From: Chromohalobacter marismortui
GTDB taxonomy: Bacteria > Pseudomonadota > Gammaproteobacteria > Pseudomonadales > Halomonadaceae
Assembly (NCBI RefSeq): GCF_004364315.1
Contig: NZ_SOBR01000005.1
Coordinates: 124,001-188,000 of the forward strand
DNA: 64,000 nt
Direction: 5' to 3'
The notes under the pieces are model-generated. The model did no database searches. It was not told the origin of the DNA and was given only the letters and a program-made list of their open reading frames with translations. A program made the position numbers and the translations under genes. Shown one piece after another: positions 1 through 6,997 of this stretch. Positions within the stretch are counted from its first letter, which is position 1, and the number at the start of each line of letters is the position of its first letter.

Positions 1-567
1 TTCCAGGGGGCCGTCGGCGTAGACCGTATCGCCGGAGTGGATGAAAAAATCCGGACGCTGACGGCGCATGGTGTCGTAGATCGTCATGCCGCCACGCGAT
101 TCATCGATGCCCCAGCCTTGCCCGACCGTGTCGCCGGACCACACGAAGCGCACGTCCCGCGCCCGGGACGGCGGCAGGCGCAGGCGCCCCTCGACCGGCT
201 CGCTCAGGGCACGCGGGTCACCCAGGGCGGCAAAACGCACGCGGTAATGCAGGGTATCCAAGTCGCCGAGTCCCGCGACGTCCAGCTTGCCGACCAGGCC
301 ATCGCTCGGCAGCACCTCGGGACCGCGCACCTGGCGGGCACTGCGAAAGGCAGGATTGTCGGCCAGCTCGACGAACATCCGCGCGGGACGATCAGTGCGC
401 GACCAGAGCATCGCCCGGGCGTTCAGCATGTCACCGCTCATCACGCCCGAGGTCACCTGCGGACGCCGTGACTCGGCCAGCACGATCGACGGCGCCACCG
501 ACACGGCCCCTAACGCCGCGCCAGCCTTGACGCCCCATCCCAATACATCACGGCGAGAATATCGCAT
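1..567 (-). CDS. PhoD-like alkaline phosphatase, Tat-exported (3' part outside window)
   Basis: Only the first 189 codons are present; the frame runs off the left edge. The start is the ATG at 567. The N-terminus carries a twin-arginine motif (SRRDVLG, residues 4-10) and then a small hydrophobic stretch ending near VLAES, so Tat export to the periplasm is expected. The body shows PhoD-type metallophosphatase motifs: TSGVMSGD near residue 40, WSGDT at 143-147 and HSGDTVYADG at 177-186, whose Asp residues are expected metal ligands. Family members hydrolyse phosphomono- or diesters to release phosphate. A Pho-box-like promoter lies just upstream (602-646), which fits induction by phosphate starvation. 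Substrate is not deducible. Confidence 0.85.
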   Translation of the reverse strand, partial: MRYSRRDVLGWGVKAGAALGAVSVAPSIVLAESRRPQVTSGVMSGDMLNARAMLWSRTDRPARMFVELADNPAFRSARQVRGPEVLPSDGLVGKLDVAGLGDLDTLHYRVRFAALGDPRALSEPVEGRLRLPPSRARDVRFVWSGDTVGQGWGIDESRGGMTIYDTMRRQRPDFFIHSGDTVYADGPLE

Positions 568-579
568 CGCCAACTCTCC

Positions 580-604
580 ACTGAGTGTCCATGGTTCACT
601 CAGT
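580..604. repeat. Perfect 8-bp inverted repeat in the 5' leader of the PhoD-like gene
   Basis: ACTGAGTG (580-587) and CACTCAGT (597-604) are perfect inverted arms around a 9-base loop. The element lies between the putative -10 element and the start codon, so it would fold in the mRNA leader or act as an operator. No function is known. Confidence 0.4.
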
Positions 605-646
605 ATCTCGAAAGGGGATGACGACGCCATGGCATCCCCATGACGA
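602..646 (-). promoter_or_regulatory. Candidate PhoB (Pho box) promoter of the PhoD-like gene
   Basis: On the minus strand three 7-mers resembling CTGTCAT occur at exact 11-bp steps: TCGTCAT (646-640), ATGCCAT (635-629) and TCGTCAT (624-618). Each matches 5 of 7 consensus positions. Ten bases downstream is GATACT (607-602), a plausible -10 element. This repeats the Pho box/-10 geometry of E. coli phoA. The start codon is 35 bases further on. The match is to individual imperfect repeats, so it is a prediction, but spacing, orientation and target gene all agree. Confidence 0.55.
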
Positions 647-692
647 TTGAGTGGCACGACATGTCAGGTCGGTCGCGCCAGCAGCTGGATTT

Positions 693-1652
693 TTAGGCTT
701 CCAGCCGCTGCAGGGCGTAATCCGCGATGGCCGTGTCCTGCACGCCGGTGCCGGTGAGGTCGCACACGGTGATGCCGGCCTCCGAGAGGCGCAGCGTCAG
801 CCCCCGGTCGATCACCTGGCCTAGCTCGAAGACCTTGAACGGCACGTTGGCCGCCGCTTCGCCGGGCTTGACGAAGGCCTTGAGCTCGCCGTTGTGCTCG
901 CTTTGCGCGCGGGTATCGCAGACGAAGGCATCGGCGCGGGTCATCACGCTATCGTCCAGCTCGCGCTTGTCCGGGCTGTCGGACCCCATCGCCGTGACAT
1001 GCACGCCCTCGGGGAGATCGGCGGCCTCGAGAATCGGCCGTTGCGAAGGCGTCGCGGTGACGATGATATCCGCCTCACGACACGCCGCATGGATATCGTC
1101 GTGAACATTGACCGTCAGGCCGCGCTGACGCAGCCGTTCGGCATAGGACTCGGCGGCCTCGCGCCGACGCGCCCAGACATCGACGGTCTCGATGTCTCGC
1201 ACTAGACGCAGGGCATCGATCTGCAACTCAGCTTGTTCGCCGGCGCCGAGGACCGTCACGCGGCGGCTGTTCTCACGCGCCAGATACTGGGCGGAAAGCG
1301 CTCCCGCGAGAGCCGTGCGCACCGCCGTCAGATAGCCTTCGTCGAAGAGCACCGCATCTACCAGCCCGGTGCGGGCCGAGAATATCATCATCAGCCCGTT
1401 GAGGCTGGGCAACCCCTGTTTGGGATTGTCGAAGAACCCGGAACTCACCTTGATGGCGAAGCGTTCGAAACCGCGAATATGCGCAGTCTTGACGTCGACC
1501 TCGCCATTGGTCTCCTCGATGGCCATCGACAGGATCGGCGGCTGCACGGCCTCACCACGCCCCAGGGCCGCGAACCCCGCTTCGATGACGGTCAAGGCGT
1601 CCATGTCCAGTTGAACGGCGGCTTCGATGGCGTCGCGTTGATGGAGCTGCAT
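693..1652 (-). CDS. eutC: Ectoine utilization cyclodeaminase EutC
   Basis: A 319-residue member of the ornithine cyclodeaminase/mu-crystallin family, NAD(P)-dependent enzymes acting on amino acids. It shows the family's Rossmann segment (VTVLGAGEQAELQ) and the conserved KVSSGFFDNP-type and DLTGTGVQD segments. The frame is open further upstream to 1763, inside eutB, but the ATG at 1652 has a clear GGAGG eight bases ahead, so it was chosen. It is the last gene of the doeC-doeD-eutB-eutC block; its start lies 61 bases after the eutB stop. EutC and EutB accompany ectoine degradation genes in many bacteria and are linked to hydroxyectoine use; the exact reaction is not settled from sequence. Confidence 0.85.
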   Translation of the reverse strand: MQLHQRDAIEAAVQLDMDALTVIEAGFAALGRGEAVQPPILSMAIEETNGEVDVKTAHIRGFERFAIKVSSGFFDNPKQGLPSLNGLMMIFSARTGLVDAVLFDEGYLTAVRTALAGALSAQYLARENSRRVTVLGAGEQAELQIDALRLVRDIETVDVWARRREAAESYAERLRQRGLTVNVHDDIHAACREADIIVTATPSQRPILEAADLPEGVHVTAMGSDSPDKRELDDSVMTRADAFVCDTRAQSEHNGELKAFVKPGEAAANVPFKVFELGQVIDRGLTLRLSEAGITVCDLTGTGVQDTAIADYALQRLEA

Positions 1653-1713
1653 GACGTCCTCCAGACGCAAAAGAGAAGAATGAAGAGAGGGAGTAAATAA
1701 GTAGGGAGCAGCA

Positions 1714-2709
1714 TCAGGCTCCCGCCAACGCCCGGGCACGGTCAAAGGTTTCCAATGCCACACCGTTGCCGGAAACGATCAATGCCACGCGCTGGCCACG
1801 AATGTCGAGACCATGTTCCTCGAGCGCCGCCAGCCCCACGGCCGCCGCTCCCTCGACCAGCATCTTCTCGGCATCGAGTAAGTCGACCATGGCACGTGCG
1901 ATGGCGGGTTCCGAGACCTGGTAGTGATCATCCATGACCTCGCGCACCAGCGCGAAGGTGTAACGGTTGTCCAACCCGATACCGCCGCCCAGCGAATCGC
2001 CGAGACTTTCGACTTCGGCCACGTTGACCGGATGCCCGGCCTGGAGGCTTTCCCACATCGCCGCACCTCGGGAGAGGCTGATGCCGGTCACCCGCGTCGC
2101 CGGACGGATCGCCTTGACCGCCGCGCCGATGCCCCCCAACAAACCGCCGCCGGACAGTCCGACGAGGACCCGATCGAGCGCGGGTTGATCTTCCATCAGC
2201 TCGAGGCCGATGGTCCCCTGTCCGCTCACGATCAACGGGTCGTCGAAAGGCGGAATCGCCGTCATGCCCGAAGCCACCAGGCGCTCGACCTCGTCGAAGG
2301 CGTCGTCCTGGCTTTCCCCGACACGCCGCACCTCGGCGCCCAAGGCCTCGATGGCCGCGGCCTTGTTGTCGGGCACCAGCCGCGACAGACAGATGACGGC
2401 GGGAATTCCCAACTGGTACGCGGCGTGGGCGACGGCACGCCCGTGATTGCCCGTCGAGGCCGTGGTCACGCCGCGCGCCAGCGTGTCACGTCCGTCGCGT
2501 TCGATCAGCGCGGCGATCATGTTGGTCGCACCGCGCAACTTGAACGCCCCGGTGGGCTGACGGGTTTCCAGCTTGAGGAATACCTCGGCCTCGAAACGTT
2601 GCGATAGCGCCTGCGATCGAATCAGCGGCGTTCGCGCCACCTGCCCTTGCAGACGCGCACGCGCGGCATAGATCGACGCCAGGTTGATATCAGGCCGGGG
2701 CTCGATCAT
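1714..2709 (-). CDS. eutB: Hydroxyectoine utilization dehydratase EutB (PLP, threonine dehydratase family)
   Basis: A 331-residue fold-type II PLP enzyme related to threonine/serine dehydratases. The PLP lysine is in GAFKLRGA (about residues 54-61), the phosphate-contact loop is STGNHGRA, and the glycine-rich PLP phosphate loop is SGGGLLGGIG. It is expected to deaminate a beta-hydroxy amino-acid intermediate of hydroxyectoine breakdown, feeding the shared aspartate route. It lies 58 bases after doeD and just before eutC, in the same orientation. Plain threonine dehydratase is an alternative, but the neighbours make the ectoine role more likely. Confidence 0.85.
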   Translation of the reverse strand: MIEPRPDINLASIYAARARLQGQVARTPLIRSQALSQRFEAEVFLKLETRQPTGAFKLRGATNMIAALIERDGRDTLARGVTTASTGNHGRAVAHAAYQLGIPAVICLSRLVPDNKAAAIEALGAEVRRVGESQDDAFDEVERLVASGMTAIPPFDDPLIVSGQGTIGLELMEDQPALDRVLVGLSGGGLLGGIGAAVKAIRPATRVTGISLSRGAAMWESLQAGHPVNVAEVESLGDSLGGGIGLDNRYTFALVREVMDDHYQVSEPAIARAMVDLLDAEKMLVEGAAAVGLAALEEHGLDIRGQRVALIVSGNGVALETFDRARALAGA

Positions 2710-2767
2710 GGATCACGTCCTTGCGGCTTGCCACAGACTCACTCTTGCCACGATAGAAAAGCCGCGT

Positions 2768-4174
2768 TCAGGCTTGCAAGTCTCCCGAACGAGTCAGCTC
2801 ATCGGTCACCTTGTCGACGGCGCGCTTGGCGCGGGCGACGATATCGTCGACCTCATCGCGAGTCGTCACCAACGGCGGCGCGAAGCCGAGAATGTCACCT
2901 TGCGGCATGGCGCGTGCGATCAGGTTTTCGCTCAACGCGGCGGCGCTCACGCGCGGCCCGACCTTGAGCGCGGGATCGAAGAGCGCCCGATGAGCCGGGG
3001 CCGGCGAGAATTCCAGCGCCGCCAGCATGCCCACACCACGCACGTTCCCCACCAGCGGATGCTCGCCGAATGTCTGTTGCATTTGCTGCTGCAGATAAGC
3101 GCCGGTCTCGGCGGCATTGGCGGTCAATCCTTCGCGCTCGATGATGGCCAGGTTGGCAAGCCCGGCGGCGCAACCCAGCGCATGGCCTGAATAGGTCCAG
3201 CCGTGACCGATGGGGCCGTATTCACCGGCGCCCTGCTCCAGCACCTGCCACACGCGATCGCCGACGATGACCCCGGACAATGGCTGATAGGCACTGGTCA
3301 GGCCCTTGGCGATGGTGATCAGGTCGGGCTTGATGGCGTAGTGATGGCTGCCGAAATCGGTACCGATGCGCCCGAAGCCGCAAACCACTTCATCGGCGAT
3401 CAGCAGCACGTCGTACTTCGCGAGCACCGCCTGGATCGCCTCCCAGTAACCCTCGGGCGGCGGCACGATGCCCCCGGTGCCCAATACCGGCTCGCCGATG
3501 AAGGCTGCCACGGTGTCCGGGCCTTCGGCGAGGATCAGCTCTTCGAGCTTGGCGGCGCAATGCGCGGAAAACTCGCGCTCGCTCATGCCCGCCTGCTCGG
3601 CGCCACGCTGATAATAGTACGGCGCCTCGGTATGCAGGATGCCCTCGATGGGCAGGTCGAAATGATCGTGAAACGCCTTGAGACCGGTCAGCGACCCTGA
3701 AGCGATACCCGAGCCGTGATAGCCGCGCTGCCGCGAGATCACTTTCTTTTTCTGCGGCAAGCCACGCACATTGTTGTAATAGCGCACGATCTTGAGCTGC
3801 GTCTCGTTGGCATCACTCCCCGACATGCCATAATAAACCTTGGACATGCCCGGCCCGGCCAGCTCGAGAATCTTCTCGGAAAGCTGGATCTGCGGCTCGT
3901 TCGAATGGCCGACATAGGTATGGTAATAGGACAGCTCCAGCGCCTGCCGATAGATCGCCTCGGCAACTTCGGTACGCCCATAACCGATGTTGACGCAATA
4001 AAGACCAGCGAAACCGTCGATGAACTCGCGACCGTCCTTATCGACGATATTGATGCCTTGACCGCCGCTGATCACCCGCCCCGGCACATCGCCATGCGCG
4101 AAATCGCGCAGATGTGTTGAAGCGTGAAAGGTCACCTTGCGGTCGCGATCGATCAGGTCTTGGTGCTGACTCAT
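2768..4174 (-). CDS. doeD: Diaminobutyrate aminotransferase of ectoine degradation, DoeD
   Basis: A 468-residue class III PLP aminotransferase. The catalytic lysine is in the segment ITIAKGLTSAYQPL, preceded by the LIADEVVCGFGR segment that carries the PLP-ring aspartate; YYGMSGSDANET is the cofactor phosphate-binding region. In ectoine catabolism DoeD converts L-2,4-diaminobutyrate to aspartate semialdehyde, which DoeC then oxidises. The ATG at 4174 has a GGGAGAA ribosome-binding site; the frame stays open to 4405 but that extension looks non-coding. It is separated from upstream doeC by 272 bases holding two perfect inverted repeats. Confidence 0.9.
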   Translation of the reverse strand: MSQHQDLIDRDRKVTFHASTHLRDFAHGDVPGRVISGGQGINIVDKDGREFIDGFAGLYCVNIGYGRTEVAEAIYRQALELSYYHTYVGHSNEPQIQLSEKILELAGPGMSKVYYGMSGSDANETQLKIVRYYNNVRGLPQKKKVISRQRGYHGSGIASGSLTGLKAFHDHFDLPIEGILHTEAPYYYQRGAEQAGMSEREFSAHCAAKLEELILAEGPDTVAAFIGEPVLGTGGIVPPPEGYWEAIQAVLAKYDVLLIADEVVCGFGRIGTDFGSHHYAIKPDLITIAKGLTSAYQPLSGVIVGDRVWQVLEQGAGEYGPIGHGWTYSGHALGCAAGLANLAIIEREGLTANAAETGAYLQQQMQQTFGEHPLVGNVRGVGMLAALEFSPAPAHRALFDPALKVGPRVSAAALSENLIARAMPQGDILGFAPPLVTTRDEVDDIVARAKRAVDKVTDELTRSGDLQA

Positions 4175-4288
4175 ATCATTCTCCCGTAACTGTCTCGGCT
4201 CACGCCGATAAAACCGAACGTCAAGCACGACGTAGAATTCATGTCCCACCCACGATGACGAGCGCCGGTGGCAAGGCGGCGTGAGGGT

Positions 4289-4310
4289 CCTTTGCCATGA
4301 ATGGCAAAGG
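4289..4310. repeat. 22-bp palindrome between doeC and doeD
   Basis: Two perfect 10-bp arms (CCTTTGCCAT and ATGGCAAAGG) flank a 2-base centre, 115 bases upstream of the doeD start. There is no following T-run on either strand, and such a tight centre suits a dimeric repressor site better than a terminator. It is a candidate operator for doeD-eutB-eutC. Confidence 0.45.
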
Positions 4311-4406
4311 TAGCGCCCAGGGAAGGGGTCACAGCGCCCTCGCGACGTCTTGTCACCGGCAAAGCCCTCTTGATCTTGCCGGGTCGTGAAAGAAACGTTT
4401 ATCAAG

Positions 4407-4431
4407 TCACGAGCACTTTGTTAGCTCGTGA
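4407..4431 (-). terminator. Possible weak terminator or attenuator after doeC
   Basis: TCACGAGC (4407-4414) and GCTCGTGA (4424-4431) form a perfect 8-bp stem with a 9-base loop, 15 bases past the doeC stop. On the minus strand the stem is followed by mixed AT-rich sequence rather than a clean T-run, so full termination is doubtful and some read-through into doeD is likely. Confidence 0.35.
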
Positions 4432-4446
4432 TTCGTGACAACGAGC

Positions 4447-5916
4447 CTAGCTCCCGGACACGGAGCCCAGGGCCCCCAGACAATAAAACTTCGTCTCCAG
4501 GTATTCTTCGATGCCGGCGGTGCCGCCTTCGCGACCCAGGCCGGACTGCTTGACGCCACCGAAGGGTACCGGCGGCCCGGTCATCTTCACCGAGTTGATC
4601 GCCACCATGCCGTACTCCAGGGCACGCAGGAGCTTCCAGATACGCCGGATGTCGTGGGTATAGACATAGGCCGCCAGGCCGTACTCGGTATCATTGGCCA
4701 GCTTGATGACCTCATCGTCATCCTTATAGGCCGTCACCCCCGCCACCGGTGAGAAGCTTTCCTCGCGCCAGGCCTTCATGTACGGCGTCACGCCAGTGAG
4801 CAACGTAGGCATGAAGAAATTCGGTCCCGGCGCCATGGACTGATCGCCATGTACCAGCGTCGCACCGCGCGAAAGGGCGTCATCGACGATGCTCGACGCC
4901 TTCTCCACCGCCTGCTGATGAATCAGCGGCCCGATATCGATATTGGTCACCAAGCCATTGCCGACCTTGAGCGTTTCCATGCAGGCGACGAACTGCTCGA
5001 CGAACTCGTCATGGATCGACTCGTGCACCAGGATCCGGTTGGCGGCCAGGCAATCTTGCCCGCCGGTCTGGAACTTGGCGGCGACTGCGGCACGCGCGGC
5101 CTCGGCGGGCTCCATGTCGGGGCCGACGATGAACGGCGCATTGCCACCCAGTTCCAGTGAGACGCGCTTGACGCTATTCGCGGACTGCTCAAGCAACAGC
5201 CGGCCGACGCGGGTGGAGCCGGTGAACGACAGCGCCTTGACGCGCTCTTCTTCGCACAACAGCTTGGACACCTCGGCGGGCTCACCCAACACCACGTTGA
5301 AAACCCCGGCCGGAATCTCGGCACGTTCGGCGAGTTCCGCCAGCGCCAAGGCCGAGAACGGCGTCTCGCCGGCCGGCTTGACGATGACCGTGCAGCCGGC
5401 GGCCAGCGCGGCACCGGCCTTGCGCGTGATCATCGCCAGCGGGAAGTTCCAGGGCGTAATCAATGCGGCCACCCCCACCGGCTCCTTGAGCGATCCCAGG
5501 GCAGCGTTGGGGATATGACTGGGAATGGTTTGCCCGAAGGTACGCTTTCCCTCTTCGGCGAACCATTTGATGAAGCTGGCGCCGTATTCGATCTCACCGC
5601 GAGAGTCGGGCAACGGCTTACCCTGCTCGCGCGTCATGATGATCGCCAGATCCTCGCGATGCTCGATCACCAAGTCATACCACGCCTGCAGACGCTCGGC
5701 ACGCTCGTCGGCGCGCAGTGCCCGCCACTGGACGAAGGCGGCATCCGCGGCATCAACCGCTTCTCGCAATTGCGGGGCCTCGAGCCAGGGAATGTGCCCC
5801 AGTACTTCGCCCGTGGCAGGATCGACGACCGCTTCTTCGCGACCGGCGTCGCCATGAGTCCATTTACCGTCGATATAAGCGTACTGACGCAATAGACGCG
5901 GATCGTTGAGTTTCAT
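4447..5916 (-). CDS. doeC: Aspartate-semialdehyde dehydrogenase of ectoine degradation, DoeC
   Basis: A 489-residue aldehyde dehydrogenase closest in style to succinate-semialdehyde dehydrogenases. It has the NAD(P)-binding SFTGSTRVG loop, the general-base glutamate in LELGGNAPF and the catalytic cysteine in FQTGGQDCLAANR. In the ectoine pathway DoeC oxidises L-aspartate beta-semialdehyde from DoeD to aspartate. The ATG at 5916 follows a GGGAGAGG ribosome-binding site. Paired with doeD, so this role is preferred over GabD, though sequence alone does not exclude succinate semialdehyde as a substrate. Confidence 0.85.
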   Translation of the reverse strand: MKLNDPRLLRQYAYIDGKWTHGDAGREEAVVDPATGEVLGHIPWLEAPQLREAVDAADAAFVQWRALRADERAERLQAWYDLVIEHREDLAIIMTREQGKPLPDSRGEIEYGASFIKWFAEEGKRTFGQTIPSHIPNAALGSLKEPVGVAALITPWNFPLAMITRKAGAALAAGCTVIVKPAGETPFSALALAELAERAEIPAGVFNVVLGEPAEVSKLLCEEERVKALSFTGSTRVGRLLLEQSANSVKRVSLELGGNAPFIVGPDMEPAEAARAAVAAKFQTGGQDCLAANRILVHESIHDEFVEQFVACMETLKVGNGLVTNIDIGPLIHQQAVEKASSIVDDALSRGATLVHGDQSMAPGPNFFMPTLLTGVTPYMKAWREESFSPVAGVTAYKDDDEVIKLANDTEYGLAAYVYTHDIRRIWKLLRALEYGMVAINSVKMTGPPVPFGGVKQSGLGREGGTAGIEEYLETKFYCLGALGSVSGS

Positions 5917-5939
5917 GCGCTACCTCTCCCGAAAACGAA

Positions 5940-5998
5940 CCGGGCCTGGATTGGCGAACAGCTGGCCCGGATAGGTCGTGGCGGATGACGTTCATCCG
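5940..5998. repeat. Two inverted repeats upstream of doeC
   Basis: CCGGGCC (5940-5946) pairs with GGCCCGG (5964-5970), and CGGATGA (5982-5988) with TCATCCG (5992-5998). Both are perfect 7-bp arms in the region directly preceding the doeC ribosome-binding site, so they may be leader structures or operator sites. The rest of 5999-6148 is AT-richer with two long T tracts near 6061 and 6092 and no recognisable gene. Confidence 0.35.
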
Positions 5999-6148
5999 AT
6001 GCCCACAGGATAAAGCAGCACAAGGCAGGAGAGTTTTTGTCTGGTGGGGTGATCGACACCGTTTTTTTTCGAGTCATGCCTCAGGAAAGGCGTTTTTTTC
6101 TGCGCTCGCCCACTGCCGCAAGCAGGGGCGGCAGCAGGCGTGAAACGC

Positions 6149-6805
6149 TCAAATATCGTGGCGCGGCAGTAAATGCAACTTGCGCAGGCGCACGTGCGCG
6201 TCCAAATACTCTTCGGCGGGTACCGCACGGTACGCATTTTCAGCGACGACATGCTTGACCAGCACGCGACGTTCACCGGCGAGGCAGCCGGCCCCTTTGC
6301 CATGCAGGGTGACGACGACCTCGGGATCGCTTTCCAGCGTCGCTTGGCAACGCCCTTGGCTATCGCTTGCTTGACGCACGACGACGGTTTCGCCCAGCAG
6401 CCAGCGTGGAGAAGCCCGACGCGCATGATGGAAACGCCGCGCCAGGGCGTGGCACGCAACCACGCTCGGTGACGACGCCAGCGCGAACGCCGCCCAGATG
6501 GCCAGAAAGCCCAGCGGCAAGCGCAACAGCCCCAACGGTAACCAGTGCAATATCAAACTCAGCACGAATGCGACGGGCGTAGCAGTGACGATCAAGGCAC
6601 TCAGCGCGAATGACGCCGGCACCCCTGCGAAGCCCAGTGAAATCAAGGTGCTGGCGAGATGATCGTCGCGCAGACTGTCATGGTCGAAACACGAGACGCG
6701 CAGGACGCGCAGCCCGACCAGCAACCAGTAGAGGGCCACTAGTGCCAGCAAGACCAGAAAGAAGGCGAACGGAAACCCCAATGCAGTCTGGATGAACAAT
6801 TCCAT
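6149..6805 (-). CDS. Inner-membrane protein of unknown function, possibly YqiJ/OB-fold type
   Basis: A 218-residue protein with an N-terminal hydrophobic segment (about residues 8-33), two or three more membrane spans between about 55 and 110, and a soluble C-terminal part (about 125-218) rich in beta-like stretches (GETVVVRQASD, RRVLVKHVV). The layout of a short membrane anchor plus a small beta-domain resembles the YqiJ/NfeD-like OB-fold group, but similarity is only suggestive. It sits between the molybdoenzyme and doeC in the same orientation, with long gaps on both sides (192 and 232 bases), so it may be its own transcription unit. Confidence 0.6.
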   Translation of the reverse strand: MELFIQTALGFPFAFFLVLLALVALYWLLVGLRVLRVSCFDHDSLRDDHLASTLISLGFAGVPASFALSALIVTATPVAFVLSLILHWLPLGLLRLPLGFLAIWAAFALASSPSVVACHALARRFHHARRASPRWLLGETVVVRQASDSQGRCQATLESDPEVVVTLHGKGAGCLAGERRVLVKHVVAENAYRAVPAEEYLDAHVRLRKLHLLPRHDI

Positions 6806-6997
6806 GACGGCACCTCCCGGGTGACCTCATTGAGTTGAGCGGCGTGCCCCCATCATGTGAGGGTGTGAGTGGCGTCGTCCGACGGGTGGATGTCACACCA
6901 TCTCATGTAGCGACGCTTATGTAGTATTTGACAGCATAGCGCCATGACACCGGTCATGCGTCCCGACTTTGGTCGCAAGGTGCGGATCATCGGCGCA

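Noticed and set aside
4175-4405. 77-codon N-terminal extension of DoeD
   Set aside because: The extension lacks aminotransferase similarity, and the ATG at 4174 has a proper ribosome-binding site.
6113-6134. Terminator after the YqiJ-like gene (CTGCCGC/GCGGCAG stem)
   Set aside because: The stem is followed by no T-run on the minus strand; the nearby T tracts are on the wrong side.
6943-6958. CATGAC/GTCATG palindrome between the molybdoenzyme and the YqiJ-like gene as an operator
   Set aside because: Only 6-bp arms with no supporting promoter or second copy; too common by chance to report as a feature.
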